Shown piece by piece: positions 16,596 to 25,706 of a stretch of 64,000 nt of DNA. The translations under genes and the position numbers were made by a program. This DNA is from Shimia sediminis (GTDB taxonomy: Bacteria > Pseudomonadota > Alphaproteobacteria > Rhodobacterales > Rhodobacteraceae): NCBI RefSeq assembly GCF_003990645.1, contig NZ_RYZK01000002.1, positions 62,001-126,000 on the forward strand. Reading direction: 5' to 3'. Below the pieces are notes generated by a model that did no database searches, was not told the DNA's origin, and saw nothing but the letters and a program-made list of their open reading frames with translations. The stretch's first letter is position 1; every line of letters starts with the position of its first letter.

Positions 16596-17372
16596 CTATT
16601 CCAGCTCTTCCGCGTCACGGAGTTTGAGCAGATCGAACAGTTGGTTGATGTAGTTTTGCGCGTTAGGATTTTGTCGGCGTGCCGTTGGATTGCCACGATC
16701 AGGCAGATCAACTTCAATTTCCTCGGCCACGGTTCCGGGGCGACCACTCAGCACCAGAATGCGGTCGGCCATGAAGACGGCCTCAGCCAGATCGTGCGTG
16801 ATAAGAAGAGTTGTGATTCCCTCTTCCTGAATGGTTTCGCCAAAGTTGCGCTGAATGATGATTTTTGTCTGTGCATCCAGAGCCGAAAACGGTTCATCCA
16901 GCAAAATGACATCTGGTTCGATGGCGAGTGTGCGAGCCAGAGCCGCGCGCTGGCGCATGCCTCCAGAAAGCTGATGTGGATAGTAGGCGCCAAATCCGTG
17001 CAGGTGACACTCGTCCAGCTTCTTCGCCGCAATTTCTTTGCACTCCTTGCGGGGTACACCACGCGCCTCCAGGCCAAAGCTGACGTTTTTTTCGATGGTT
17101 CGCCACGGCAACAAAAGGTCTTTCTGTAGCATGAAGCCAACGTGGGAGTTGGGCTTTGTGACATGCTCGCCGGAAACAAATACCTTTCCGCTTGTAGGTT
17201 GATAAAGGCCAGCAGTCATATTCAAGATTGTGCTCTTCCCGCACCCTGACGGGCCCACAACTGCCACAAACTCACCTTCCTCGATCCTAAAGCTGACATC
17301 CTCGACGGCTGTGATCGCTGGCGAGGCCCCACCCCCAAATGTCTTTGTGACAGAGCAAAATTCGAGCGCCAT
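16596..17372 (-). CDS. NitT/TauT-type ABC transporter ATPase
   Basis: 258 residues. The ATG at 17372 follows AAGGGAA with proper spacing; the frame is open to 17456 but the extra 28 residues look non-coding. Walker A (GPSGCGKST), the signature LSGGMRQRAALAR, Walker B (VILLDEPFSALD) and the switch histidine (LITHDLAEA) are all intact. It is the first gene of the leftward importer operon and pairs with the permease at 14780. Promoter elements should lie in 17373-17530. Confidence 0.92.
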   Translation of the reverse strand: MALEFCSVTKTFGGGASPAITAVEDVSFRIEEGEFVAVVGPSGCGKSTILNMTAGLYQPTSGKVFVSGEHVTKPNSHVGFMLQKDLLLPWRTIEKNVSFGLEARGVPRKECKEIAAKKLDECHLHGFGAYYPHQLSGGMRQRAALARTLAIEPDVILLDEPFSALDAQTKIIIQRNFGETIQEEGITTLLITHDLAEAVFMADRILVLSGRPGTVAEEIEVDLPDRGNPTARRQNPNAQNYINQLFDLLKLRDAEELE

Positions 17373-17689
17373 TGGGATTTCCCTTACCTTGTTTCGACCC
17401 GCTACCGACTGAAACGCCGAAACTCGGCGCCTGGCTGGTTTTGAGAAAAAGTTCAATAATGAACATGTTGTTCACGAATTAATACTATGCTAGAGATCAT
17501 CACAACGCAAGCCCTTGGATGCGCACTCAATTGAACGCCGACTTTCTGGGGAAAGCATGAAAAGCAGGGCAACCAAATACGAAGGCGGGGGAGAACAAAC
17601 TTCAATACGGGACGAATCACCCAAAAGACCGTCATCCCGCGCCGGGATGGAAGCACGAAAAAATAGATACACAGGTTATGGAGGAACTG
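17373..17689. promoter_or_regulatory. Divergent promoter region with GTTCA/TGAAC half-site array
   Basis: This 317-base region separates the importer operon from the oxygenase operon. At 17451-17474 it holds three alternating half-sites: GTTCA, four bases, TGAAC, five bases, GTTCA. AACATGTT (17462-17469) inside the array is a palindrome. Such an arrangement is typical of an operator for a dimeric regulator; the IclR protein at 28058-28879 is the obvious candidate. No gene was recognised here. Confidence 0.5.
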
Positions 17690-17911
17690 ATGAAACCTGA
17701 GAGATACCTAGTTGTGCACCAGTCGCGAGACCGCGAGCCGACAGAGTACGAGGATCTGTTAGGCGACGCGTTGGAGCGTGCCTTTGCTGATGGCATCAGT
17801 GACCTAGATAGCCTCGTCGCTGCACTGAACGCTTTGGACGCGCCGTCACCACGCAACGAGACGTGGACGACAGATTTGTTTCTCGCCGAAATGAAGCGCC
17901 TGAGCGCCTAG
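17690..17911 (+). CDS. Small acidic protein preceding the Rieske oxygenase
   Basis: 73 residues from ATG 17690, which has GGAGG four to five bases upstream; the ATG at 17678 would lie within that site's spacing. The protein is acidic and mostly helical in appearance (EYEDLLGDALERAFADG, SLVAALNAL, TWTTDLFLAEMKRL). No cofactor motif or membrane segment is seen. It leads the oxygenase operon, 48 bases before the Rieske gene. A helix-turn-helix-like or small accessory role is possible, but no function can be assigned. Confidence 0.65.
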   Translation: MKPERYLVVHQSRDREPTEYEDLLGDALERAFADGISDLDSLVAALNALDAPSPRNETWTTDLFLAEMKRLSA

Positions 17912-17959
17912 GCTAATTCCCGGCGCTTATGCAGCGCCATTCTGATTGGAGGAAATCAG

Positions 17960-19018
17960 ATGCACGATACAGCTCTGCCGGACGTCCCGGAAATCACAGA
18001 CGAAGACATTGAAGCGCGCCTCAAAGTTGGCCTTCGCAATCAGTGGTGGGCTCTTTGCCCGTCAACCATGCTCCAAGACAAACCGATTTCGTTGTTCAGG
18101 TTGGGATACCGGCTTGTTCTGTGGCGAAAGCTGGACGGATCGGTCGTGATTTTGGAAGATTTCTGCCCGCATCGCGGAGTACCACTGTCTCGCGGCATTG
18201 CGATGGATGATCGTATTGCTTGCGGATACCACGGTGTTCAAGTCGACGAAACTGGCACCGCCGTCAGTGTGCCCGGCAGCCCGGGGTGCAAACTCGAAGG
18301 TATGAAGTGTGTTCGCACATTCCCTGTTGAAGAACGCAATGGCGTAATCTTTGCCTACCTCTCAGACAAGAACACCCCCAATCCCTCGGCACCCCCCTTG
18401 GAGTTGCCTGAACAGCTGACTTCGCCGGAGTACAGTTCATTCATCAACTACTGTGAGTGGTTTGCCGACTATCGCTTTGTTATCGACAATGTCATGGACC
18501 CGATGCACGGCACCTACCTGCACAAGCAATCGCATTCGATGGCCGAAGGAGAAGCCTCGGCGGACTTTGTGATTACTCCGACTGAAACCGGCTTTATCTT
18601 TGAAAAAGAGGGGCAGCGTGGCGTCAACTTCGATTTCGCCGAATGGGGAGAAACCGGATGCCATTGGATGCGTTTGGAAATCCCCTATCCAAAAACCGGC
18701 GGTCCTGGCGGCAACTTCCACATCGTTGGAATGTTTACGCCATGTGAAGACGGCAAAGTGGCCGTGTTTTTCTGGCGCGCCCGCAAAGTCGACGGCTGGC
18801 AGCGCGACACTTGGCGGTTCCTGTACAAAAACCGACTGGAAGCGCGGCACCACCACGTTCTGGAGCAGGACCGAGTGATGTTGGAAGACCTTCAGTGCGA
18901 TCCACGTGGACGAGAGATCCTTTATTCGCATGACATAGGCCTTGTCAGGTTGCGCCGCCGCCTGGCCAATCTCGCGCGGGAACAGCTGGAAGCCGAAGCG
19001 CAAGCCAACGCGGGCTAA
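17960..19018 (+). CDS. Rieske non-heme iron oxygenase, catalytic subunit
   Basis: 352 residues with GGAGG before the ATG at 17960. The N-terminal Rieske [2Fe-2S] domain has Cys69/His71 and Cys88/His91 (CPHRG ... CGYHG). The catalytic mononuclear-iron motif DNVMDPMHGTYLH gives Asp180 bridging, with His183 and His188 as ligands. Size and motif spacing match single-component-type oxygenases of the vanillate O-demethylase / phthalate-oxygenase class (alpha subunit only, no beta subunit nearby). It likely hydroxylates an aromatic ring or removes an O- or N-methyl group, using electrons from the reductase encoded next. The substrate is unknown. Confidence 0.92.
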   Translation: MHDTALPDVPEITDEDIEARLKVGLRNQWWALCPSTMLQDKPISLFRLGYRLVLWRKLDGSVVILEDFCPHRGVPLSRGIAMDDRIACGYHGVQVDETGTAVSVPGSPGCKLEGMKCVRTFPVEERNGVIFAYLSDKNTPNPSAPPLELPEQLTSPEYSSFINYCEWFADYRFVIDNVMDPMHGTYLHKQSHSMAEGEASADFVITPTETGFIFEKEGQRGVNFDFAEWGETGCHWMRLEIPYPKTGGPGGNFHIVGMFTPCEDGKVAVFFWRARKVDGWQRDTWRFLYKNRLEARHHHVLEQDRVMLEDLQCDPRGREILYSHDIGLVRLRRRLANLAREQLEAEAQANAG

Positions 19019-19108
19019 CATCGTTTGCTAATGCCGGAACGCGACCACGGCGTTCCGGCCCCAGATGGCCCAGGCCTTTCGCGCCTTTACCAATGCAGGA
19101 AACTCATC

Positions 19109-20080
19109 ATGTCCCATACAGCCGGGGAGCAGGCCCAAAACTTGATTATGCGCGTACAACGCATGGAGTGGGCTGCGACAGACGTTATTGAACTGGAACT
19201 ACGCCTGCCTGATGGCAGCGAGATACCCACCTACCAACCTGGGGCACACATTGATCTGGAACTACCAAACGGGATTACCCGAAGCTATTCGATAAAAGGC
19301 GACCCAGCGCAAAGCGATCGCTATGTCGTCGGTGTCGGTCTGGATACTGCCAGCCGCGGTGGGTCAAAATACATTCACAAAAACATGCGCGTTGGCGATG
19401 TGATCAACGTATCTCGACCACGCAATCATTTCCCGCTCATCGAGACCGCAGAAAAGGTGGTACTGATCGCCGGTGGCATCGGTGCCACCCCCATGGTCTG
19501 CATGGCGCGTCGTCTGTCAGAACTGGGGCAAGCCTGCCAACTTGTCTATGCCATCCGCAGCAATGACCGGGCGGCGTTCCTGACCGAATTGCAAGCGCTG
19601 GATATCGACCTGCGACTGCATATCGACAATGAAAACGGCGGCCCGATCAACCTGGCGGAAGTTATCTCCGACCAACCGAAAGGCACGCATTTTTATTGTT
19701 GTGGCCCTGCGGGTATGATGACCGCGTTCGAGACAGCAACGGCAGATCTGCCTGACGAGAACATCCATGTTGAGTATTTCGCGCCCAAGGTGATCGAAGA
19801 TGTCACCGAGGCCAATGGCTTCACCGTGGTCCTGAACAAGTCCGGTAAGACCGTCGAAGTCGACGCAGAAGAGACGGTGGCTGAAGCTATTCAAGCCGCT
19901 GGCGTCAAAGTGGATTTATCTTGCGAAGATGGAATTTGCGGCACCTGCGAAACCCGCGTTCTAGAAGGCGTGCCCGAGCATCGTGACTCGGTCCTCACTA
20001 AGAAAGAACAGGAAAGCAATCGAACAATGATGATCTGTGTTTCCCGCTGTGCAGGGAAGCGTCTGGTCCTTGATCTTTAA
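19109..20080 (+). CDS. Rieske oxygenase reductase (FMN, NAD(H), C-terminal [2Fe-2S]; phthalate dioxygenase reductase type)
   Basis: 323 residues from ATG 19109 (AGGA upstream; the in-frame extension to 19025 is discarded). The order is FMN-binding barrel (RSYSIKGDP, about residues 58-66), NAD-binding domain (IAGGIGATPMVCMAR, then YCCGPAGMM), and a plant-type ferredoxin at the C-terminus. The ferredoxin cysteine pattern is CEDGICGTC followed by C about 29 residues on. This is the class IA reductase layout. It passes electrons from NADH to the Rieske protein encoded 90 bases upstream. Confidence 0.92.
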   Translation: MSHTAGEQAQNLIMRVQRMEWAATDVIELELRLPDGSEIPTYQPGAHIDLELPNGITRSYSIKGDPAQSDRYVVGVGLDTASRGGSKYIHKNMRVGDVINVSRPRNHFPLIETAEKVVLIAGGIGATPMVCMARRLSELGQACQLVYAIRSNDRAAFLTELQALDIDLRLHIDNENGGPINLAEVISDQPKGTHFYCCGPAGMMTAFETATADLPDENIHVEYFAPKVIEDVTEANGFTVVLNKSGKTVEVDAEETVAEAIQAAGVKVDLSCEDGICGTCETRVLEGVPEHRDSVLTKKEQESNRTMMICVSRCAGKRLVLDL

Positions 20081-20112
20081 ACAATTGCACATTGAAGAAG
20101 AAAGGAAGACCC

Positions 20113-20667
20113 ATGTCTGCAAATTCGACCAATTTCCCCACGGTTGAACCGGATGATGTTCAGATCCCTGAGGGTAAGTCGCTGGGTGAATGGATCGAAA
20201 GCCGCGTCGCGCGCTACGAGACGCGTACGCTGGACTGGAATGCCCTGAAGTTTCAGGCTGACCATGATCCCAAATACAAACGTGCTCAAATGCGCTATAT
20301 CGGGACAGGCGCAACTGGTGTGTCCAGTGATGACAATGTTGTGCCAGCCGAACATTTTACCTTTTCCACAATGGTCCTGCCCGCCGGTTGCGAAGGCCCG
20401 AGCCACATTCACCGTGATGCGGAAGAGGTGTTTTTCATCCTCAAAGGGCACAAGATTCGCCTGTTTATCGAACATCAGGGTGAAGAGATCGAAACTGTGC
20501 TGACCGAGCGCGATATCATTTCGGTTCCTCCAGGAGTATATCGTGGCTTGCGCAATGAAGGCATCGAAGAAGCGTTGATGTGTGTGATGATCGGCAATCC
20601 AAAACCTGTCACGCCGACTTACCCGCCCAATCATCCGGTGTCCAAAATCAAGCGCCCAAAGCTCTGA
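20113..20667 (+). CDS. Cupin-domain protein
   Basis: 184 residues from ATG 20113 (AAAGGAAGACCC precedes it). One cupin barrel is seen: motif 1 is PSHIHRDAEEVFFILKG with two histidines and a glutamate for metal binding, and motif 2 is DIISVPPGVYRGLRNEG, where the usual histidine after PPG is replaced by Tyr-Arg. It may bind iron or manganese as a dioxygenase or isomerase, or be a non-enzymatic sensor. It lies between the oxygenase system and the first SDR, so it is part of the same pathway. A GC-rich hairpin follows its stop. Confidence 0.8.
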   Translation: MSANSTNFPTVEPDDVQIPEGKSLGEWIESRVARYETRTLDWNALKFQADHDPKYKRAQMRYIGTGATGVSSDDNVVPAEHFTFSTMVLPAGCEGPSHIHRDAEEVFFILKGHKIRLFIEHQGEEIETVLTERDIISVPPGVYRGLRNEGIEEALMCVMIGNPKPVTPTYPPNHPVSKIKRPKL

Positions 20668-20680
20668 TCTAGATCATTGG

Positions 20681-20714
20681 GGGGCGCAGCTTGCTTCGCG
20701 CCCCAGCCCCTTTT
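20681..20714 (+). terminator. Possible intra-operon hairpin
   Basis: GGGGCGC (20681-20687) pairs with GCGCCCC (20698-20704) over a ten-base loop, and TTTT lies at 20711-20714. It lies between the cupin and SDR genes, so it could attenuate expression of the downstream genes or stabilise the upstream mRNA. Confidence 0.5.
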
Positions 20715-20727
20715 CGAAAGGCCTTAA

Positions 20728-21468
20728 ATGCTACTCAGGAACCGCACAATTTTGCTGACCGGCGCCGCCCGCGGTCTTGGTGCCGTGATCGCTGGCACTC
20801 TGGCTGAGCATGGGGCAAATCTGATCGTCGCTGATGTCTCCGAAGATGATGGGCGCGCGACGGCAGAGCGCGTTGGGGCCCGGTTTGTCGCCGTCGATCT
20901 CGGAGATCCGGATTCCATTGGCAGACTGGCAGGAACTGTGCGCGAAAACACGGGCGGAACCCTCCACGGTCTGGTTAACAATGCAGCCATTGCCACTGGC
21001 ATCGGCGGCGTTCCCTTTGATGAGATAGAAATTGACAGTTGGGATCTGGTTCAGCGTGTGAATGTGCGCGGCACTTGGCTGATGACCCGTGCTGTGGCCT
21101 CCATGTTGCGGGCCTCCGGATCGGGCCGGGTGGTCAACGTGGCCTCGGACACCGCTCTGTGGGGCGCGCCGAACCTGATGTCATATGTCGCTAGCAAAGG
21201 TGCCGTGATTTCGATGACACGCTCTTTGGCGCGCGAGCTGGGGCCGGATCAGGTTGGTGTTACAGCGATTGCGCCTGGCATCCTGGCCACCCAATCCACT
21301 GACTATGTGCCGCAAGAACGACACGACGCCTATGCCAATGGCAGCGCCGTCCCGGGGTCGCAAACGCCCAGAGACGTAACTGACGTTGTGGCGTTTTTGT
21401 TGAGTGAAGGGGCGTTGACCCTGACCGGGCAGATCCTGCCGGTCAACAAAGGCTTTGTGTTTGCGTGA
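20728..21468 (+). CDS. Short-chain dehydrogenase/reductase (classical SDR)
   Basis: 246 residues. It has the N-terminal cofactor motif TGAARGLG (residues 11-18), NNAA near 88, the catalytic Ser in VNVASDTAL, and YVASK with Tyr/Lys spaced normally. All key residues are intact, so it should be an active NAD(P)-dependent dehydrogenase. An aspartate ending the second strand (VADVS) favours NAD. It is likely to oxidise a diol or alcohol formed after the oxygenase step. The next gene begins within eight bases of its stop. Confidence 0.9.
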   Translation: MLLRNRTILLTGAARGLGAVIAGTLAEHGANLIVADVSEDDGRATAERVGARFVAVDLGDPDSIGRLAGTVRENTGGTLHGLVNNAAIATGIGGVPFDEIEIDSWDLVQRVNVRGTWLMTRAVASMLRASGSGRVVNVASDTALWGAPNLMSYVASKGAVISMTRSLARELGPDQVGVTAIAPGILATQSTDYVPQERHDAYANGSAVPGSQTPRDVTDVVAFLLSEGALTLTGQILPVNKGFVFA

Positions 21469-21475
21469 GGTGATA

Positions 21476-22288
21476 TTGAGTTTTCAAACACATACCCCAC
21501 TCTCGGTGGAGTACCTCGAAAGCGAAGGTGACGGTCCTGCGGTCGTCCTGTTGCACGGGATCGGATCAAACGCGGCGGCGTTCGGGGCAGTGATGAGACT
21601 GCTCCCCCAAAGCTGGCGTGTGATTGCCTGGAATGCTCCAGGTTACGGCGCGTCGGACTCGCTGCAACAGGACTGGCCCACTGCCGAAGATTACGCCGAC
21701 GCTCTAAAGGGTTTTCTGGACCGCCTTGACCTGGCCTCTCCCTTTTTGGCCGGGCATTCCCTAGGCACGCTTATCGGTGCCGCGTTTGCAAAAAAATACC
21801 CTGATAGGTTGGCGAAACTACTACTTGCCTCTCCTGCGCTTGGGTACGGTGTTGAACCCGGTGGCTCGATGGACCAAGCGACACAGGCGCGTATCAATGA
21901 CCTTTCCAACCTTGGTGCTGATGCTTTCGCTCACAGCCGAGCTGCACGCCTTGTCTATGATGCTGCCAACAATCCGGATGTTGTTGAGCTTGTCCAGGGC
22001 GGCATGTCCAAGGTGCATCTTCGTGGATATTCACAGGCGGCAAAAATGCTTTCGTCAGGGCGTTTGCTCGATGATGCCGCATCTATCACGGTGCCAACCA
22101 ACGTGCTGGTTGGTTCAGGAGACGTGGTGACCCCCCCCAGCTCCGCTCTGAAAACACATGCCGCGTTGAATCCAGACATTCGGGGCTCTCTGACCCAGCT
22201 ACCGGTTACTGGCCACGCCATTCACCAACAAAACCCCGCGGCGTTTGCTGCTGCCCTTCAAACCCTCGCTGAGCCCGGCTCGGCGTGA
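21476..22288 (+). CDS. Alpha/beta hydrolase, likely TTG start
   Basis: About 270 residues. No ATG is available at the 5' end. GAGG (21467-21470) overlaps the upstream stop and lies five bases before TTG 21476; GTG 21470 is an alternative. The fold is clear: LLHGIGSNAAAF oxyanion region, nucleophile elbow AGHSLG, acid in LVGSGDVVTPP, and catalytic His in TGHAIHQ. It probably cleaves an ester, lactone or ring-fission product within the pathway. Translational coupling to the SDR gene is likely. Confidence 0.85.
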   Translation: MSFQTHTPLSVEYLESEGDGPAVVLLHGIGSNAAAFGAVMRLLPQSWRVIAWNAPGYGASDSLQQDWPTAEDYADALKGFLDRLDLASPFLAGHSLGTLIGAAFAKKYPDRLAKLLLASPALGYGVEPGGSMDQATQARINDLSNLGADAFAHSRAARLVYDAANNPDVVELVQGGMSKVHLRGYSQAAKMLSSGRLLDDAASITVPTNVLVGSGDVVTPPSSALKTHAALNPDIRGSLTQLPVTGHAIHQQNPAAFAAALQTLAEPGSA

Positions 22289-22303
22289 CGAAAGGACCAT
22301 GAG

Positions 22304-23230
22304 ATGACCGAAAAAGTACGTGTTCACAGTTTACGCGGGATCATGATGCGTGGCCCGGCGATCACCGAGACATTGCCCTTTTACGAGGACCTGTGGGGCC
22401 TGAGTTTGTCTCATGCCGAAGATGGCACCGCGCTCTTGCGAGGAACCGGACCGGAACCATTTCTCTATGGTCTGACAGATGGCCCCGTCTTTGGTATCGA
22501 CTATGTACATTTTGCCATGGACGACCGGGTCACGATGGATGCGCTGCACGCCCAGGTTTCCGCCAAGGGGGCAAAAGTTCTTGGTGATCCTGCTCTGTTT
22601 GATGATTTTGCCGGTGGCTATGGGTTCGAGATTCTTGACCCTGACAACCGCCGCCTGCGGTTTCGCACAGAAGCTCGCACGCTTGAGGATACTGGCGACT
22701 TTGCGAAGCCACGAAAAATAAGCCATGTGGTCCTGAACACTCCGGACATGGAAGGTCTGCAGGCATTCTATGAAGGCGTGCTTGGGTTTCGTGTGTCCGA
22801 CTATTCGGCTGACCAGATGGTTTTCCTGCGCTGCAACTCGGATCACCACTCGATTGCCCTTGTTCGCGGACAGTATCCTTCGGTCAACCACGTGGCCTTT
22901 GAGATGCCGACCATGAATGAGTTCATGCGCGGCATCGGTCGCATGAAACACAAGGGACACGTGCCTTCCTGGGGCCCCGGCCGCCACGGGCCGGGCAACA
23001 ATCCCTTTGCCTATTTTGTGTCTCCGTCCGGCTTTGTGATCGAGTTCACGACCGAACTTTCATTGATCGACGAAGAAACACATCAGGCGCAGGTTTGGTC
23101 ACGAACGGACCCCGAAGCCATGGACCAATGGATGACTGCAGGCCCGCCAACAACCGCTCAGCGTGCGTTGATGCAAGGTCGGCCCGACCCAGGTTTTCCT
23201 GAGCTCCTCAGCCAAGAGGGCGCGACGTGA
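22304..23230 (+). CDS. VOC-family protein, extradiol-dioxygenase-like (two glyoxalase-fold modules)
   Basis: 308 residues, two tandem VOC modules. The second module carries a complete 2-His-1-carboxylate set at His141 (ISHVVLNTP), His196 (VNHVAFEMP) and Glu247 (FVIEFTTE), as in catechol 2,3-dioxygenases. The first module lacks these, which is the usual layout of type I extradiol enzymes. It probably opens an aromatic ring between or beside hydroxyl groups, using Fe(II) or Mn(II). AAAGGACC precedes the ATG. Its stop overlaps the GTG start of the next gene. Confidence 0.88.
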   Translation: MTEKVRVHSLRGIMMRGPAITETLPFYEDLWGLSLSHAEDGTALLRGTGPEPFLYGLTDGPVFGIDYVHFAMDDRVTMDALHAQVSAKGAKVLGDPALFDDFAGGYGFEILDPDNRRLRFRTEARTLEDTGDFAKPRKISHVVLNTPDMEGLQAFYEGVLGFRVSDYSADQMVFLRCNSDHHSIALVRGQYPSVNHVAFEMPTMNEFMRGIGRMKHKGHVPSWGPGRHGPGNNPFAYFVSPSGFVIEFTTELSLIDEETHQAQVWSRTDPEAMDQWMTAGPPTTAQRALMQGRPDPGFPELLSQEGAT

Positions 23231-24018
23231 TCAATTTCGACTATGACAACCGGGTTGCAGTGGTGACAGGCGGATCTTCAGGCATTGGGCTTGCAACGGT
23301 AAGAGTGCTCTTGCGTTCGGGCGCCCGGGTCGCGCTTTGCGCTCGCAATGAAGGACGCCTGAACGATGTCCTCAGTGTCCTGCAGCGGGATTTCGGTAAC
23401 GACAAGGTGTTTGCCAAATCCCTTTCAGTGCTTGAACCGGAAGAGGTCTCCAGTTTTGCCAAGGATGTTGAAAACCGGTTCGGCCAATGTGACCTGCTGG
23501 TCAACAATGCCGGACAAGGACGGGTTTCAACTTTTGCAGACACCATGGATGACGATTGGCGGGCCGAGTATGAACTGAAGCTCTTCAGCCAGATCTATCC
23601 GATCCGGGCCTTTCAGCCGATGCTCAAGCAGGCAAATGGTGCGATTGTCGCCGTCAATTCGCTTTTGGCTTACCAGCCGGAACCGCACATGGTCTGCACC
23701 TCTTCGGCGCGGGCAGGTGTGCAGAACCTGCTGAAATCTCTCAGCATTGAGCTGGCACCGGATATTCGAGTCAATTCCGTACTTTTGGGTTTGGTTGAAT
23801 CCGGCCAATGGACCCGGCGCTTTGCAGAACGCGAAGACCAGAACCAAAGCCGCTCCGAGTGGTATGGCATTCTGGCAAAGCAAAAAGGCATTCCTCTTGC
23901 CCGATTGGGCGATCCCGTGGAAGCCGCCAACGCTATCGCCTTTTTGGGCTCAACCAGTGCCAGCTACATCACCGGTGCGCAGCTCGAAGTCTCGGGCGGC
24001 CTGTCGCGTCATATTTAA
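23227..24018 (+). CDS. SDR-family protein with altered catalytic residues
   Basis: 263 residues from GTG 23227, overlapping the VOC stop by four bases (GTGA). The cofactor motif TGGSSGIG (residues 14-21) and NNAG (93-96) are present, so NAD(P) binding is likely. Catalytic Ser145 is present (VNSLLAY). In the normal Tyr-xxx-Lys position, 13 residues later, the sequence is Thr158 and Arg162 (TSSAR). It may be a pseudo-oxidoreductase, or use a different acid/base. It sits between the dioxygenase-like gene and the ThDP enzyme. Confidence 0.85.
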   Translation: MINFDYDNRVAVVTGGSSGIGLATVRVLLRSGARVALCARNEGRLNDVLSVLQRDFGNDKVFAKSLSVLEPEEVSSFAKDVENRFGQCDLLVNNAGQGRVSTFADTMDDDWRAEYELKLFSQIYPIRAFQPMLKQANGAIVAVNSLLAYQPEPHMVCTSSARAGVQNLLKSLSIELAPDIRVNSVLLGLVESGQWTRRFAEREDQNQSRSEWYGILAKQKGIPLARLGDPVEAANAIAFLGSTSASYITGAQLEVSGGLSRHI

Positions 24019-24029
24019 GGAGCCGACCA

Positions 24030-25703
24030 ATGAAACTCGGGACTATAGACCAAACGGAATCCGTTGGCGACTTCATTGCCCGCTACCTGGCTGAAATTGG
24101 AGTCACAACAATTTTTGGGGTGATATCAATCCACAACATGCCGATCCTTGACGCGATCGCCCGACAAGGGAAAATCCGCTTTGTCCCAGCGCGTGGAGAG
24201 GCCGGGGCGCTGAACATGGCGGATGCATATGCACGCGTTTCGGGCAAACTTGGCGTCTGTGTGACATCCACAGGAACCGCTGCTGGGAATGCTGCAGGGG
24301 CCCAAGCCGAAGCACTGACCGCAGGCTCTCGTCTGCTCCACATCACGACGCAGGTCGACACCGAGTTTGCCGACAGGGATCGCGCCGCCATTCATGATGT
24401 GCCCCGCCAGCCCGAAATGCTGAAAGGCGTTTCCAAAGCTTATTTCAGAATGTGGGATGCGAATGGCGTTATTGGCGCCCTGGCTGCCGCGGTCTCAGCC
24501 GCATGTTCAGCCCCAACTGGCCCAGTTAGTCTGGAGATCCCGGTAGACGTGCAACGTAGCCCTGCGATCAAGGAAACTCGGATCAGCAAACCCCGCCCGA
24601 TCGTGCCGCTTGCCTCGGATTCGGTGATTGCCGAGATTGCTGATCTGGTCAAATCTGCCAAACGTCCCCTGCTTTGGCTCGGCGGGGGGGCTCGAGAGGC
24701 AAGCTGGCAAGCCAGAGAGTTGATGGCAAAAGGTTTTGGTGTCGTGTCCTCTACCAATGGCCGCGCCATCGTGCCGGAAGACGAAAAAGCCAGTCTCGGA
24801 GCGTTCAACATGACGCCTGAAGCGGCTGATCTCTTCGCCACTTCTGACCTGATGATTGTCGTCGGATCAAGGTTGCGGGGCAATGAGACGCGCAACAACA
24901 AGATGCCGCTGCCAAAACCTCTGATCCAGATCGACGCCGAGGCTTATCAGGGCGGACGCAATTATCCTGTAGAGATATTCGCACACGGTGATGCCACTGA
25001 CACCCTGCAACGTTTGCTTGATCTGCTCCCGGATACACTCGACATTGATCCCGAGTTTGGCTTTGATATCGCGAAAGCCCGGGCGATGTCCGAAGGGCGG
25101 CTTCGAGACACTCTTGGCCCATACCGCGAACTTGCAGACGTTCTGGCTCAGAAGGTTCTTGCAGGCGGGCATCCTTGGGTTCGCGATGTGACAATATCCA
25201 ATTCAACTTTTGGCAATCGCTACATCCCGTTCTCCAAACCCCAACACGGCGTGCATGCATTGGGCGGCGGGATCGGTCAGGGTGTGTCCATGGGAATTGG
25301 AGCAGCTATTGCTTCTGACGGCGCCAAGGCGATCACTCTCTTGGGCGATGGAGGCACGATGTTGGGGTTGGCAGAAATGATCACTGCAGTCGATGAACAG
25401 GCGCCCTTGGTCTATGTTCTGATGAACGATCAGGCCTATGGCGTCATTCAAAACATACAGGACGCTCAATACGACTGCCGAAAGCACTATTCGGCCTTGG
25501 CAGTTCCGGACTTCGAAACTTTCTGCAAATCAATCAACATGCCGCACCGTTCTGTGCGGGACATTCGGGATTTTGAAGAGGCGTTTGATGCCGCCGTCGC
25601 CGCAAAAGGTCCGCAGGTCATCGAAATCGATATGTGCACGATTGGGCCTTTTGCTGAAGCTTTCTCAGGGCCGCCCGCCGGTGCTGCTGGCAATAAGGTC
25701 TAA
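24030..25703 (+). CDS. ThDP-dependent enzyme (acetolactate synthase / decarboxylase superfamily)
   Basis: 557 residues from ATG 24030, with AAGGAG eight bases upstream; 74 in-frame upstream codons overlap the SDR and are not coding. The N-terminal pyrimidine-binding domain has the catalytic glutamate Glu57 (RGEAGALNMADAYAR). A middle domain follows, and the C-terminal pyrophosphate domain has GDGGTMLGLAEM ... NDQAYG, the GDG-N motif for Mg-ThDP. Large-subunit acetolactate synthase similarity is superfamily-level only. With no regulatory subunit nearby and catabolic neighbours, a 2-oxo-acid decarboxylase or C-C lyase is more likely. An aldehyde product would suit the downstream aldehyde dehydrogenase. 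Confidence 0.87.
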   Translation: MKLGTIDQTESVGDFIARYLAEIGVTTIFGVISIHNMPILDAIARQGKIRFVPARGEAGALNMADAYARVSGKLGVCVTSTGTAAGNAAGAQAEALTAGSRLLHITTQVDTEFADRDRAAIHDVPRQPEMLKGVSKAYFRMWDANGVIGALAAAVSAACSAPTGPVSLEIPVDVQRSPAIKETRISKPRPIVPLASDSVIAEIADLVKSAKRPLLWLGGGAREASWQARELMAKGFGVVSSTNGRAIVPEDEKASLGAFNMTPEAADLFATSDLMIVVGSRLRGNETRNNKMPLPKPLIQIDAEAYQGGRNYPVEIFAHGDATDTLQRLLDLLPDTLDIDPEFGFDIAKARAMSEGRLRDTLGPYRELADVLAQKVLAGGHPWVRDVTISNSTFGNRYIPFSKPQHGVHALGGGIGQGVSMGIGAAIASDGAKAITLLGDGGTMLGLAEMITAVDEQAPLVYVLMNDQAYGVIQNIQDAQYDCRKHYSALAVPDFETFCKSINMPHRSVRDIRDFEEAFDAAVAAKGPQVIEIDMCTIGPFAEAFSGPPAGAAGNKV

Positions 25704-25706
25704 ACC

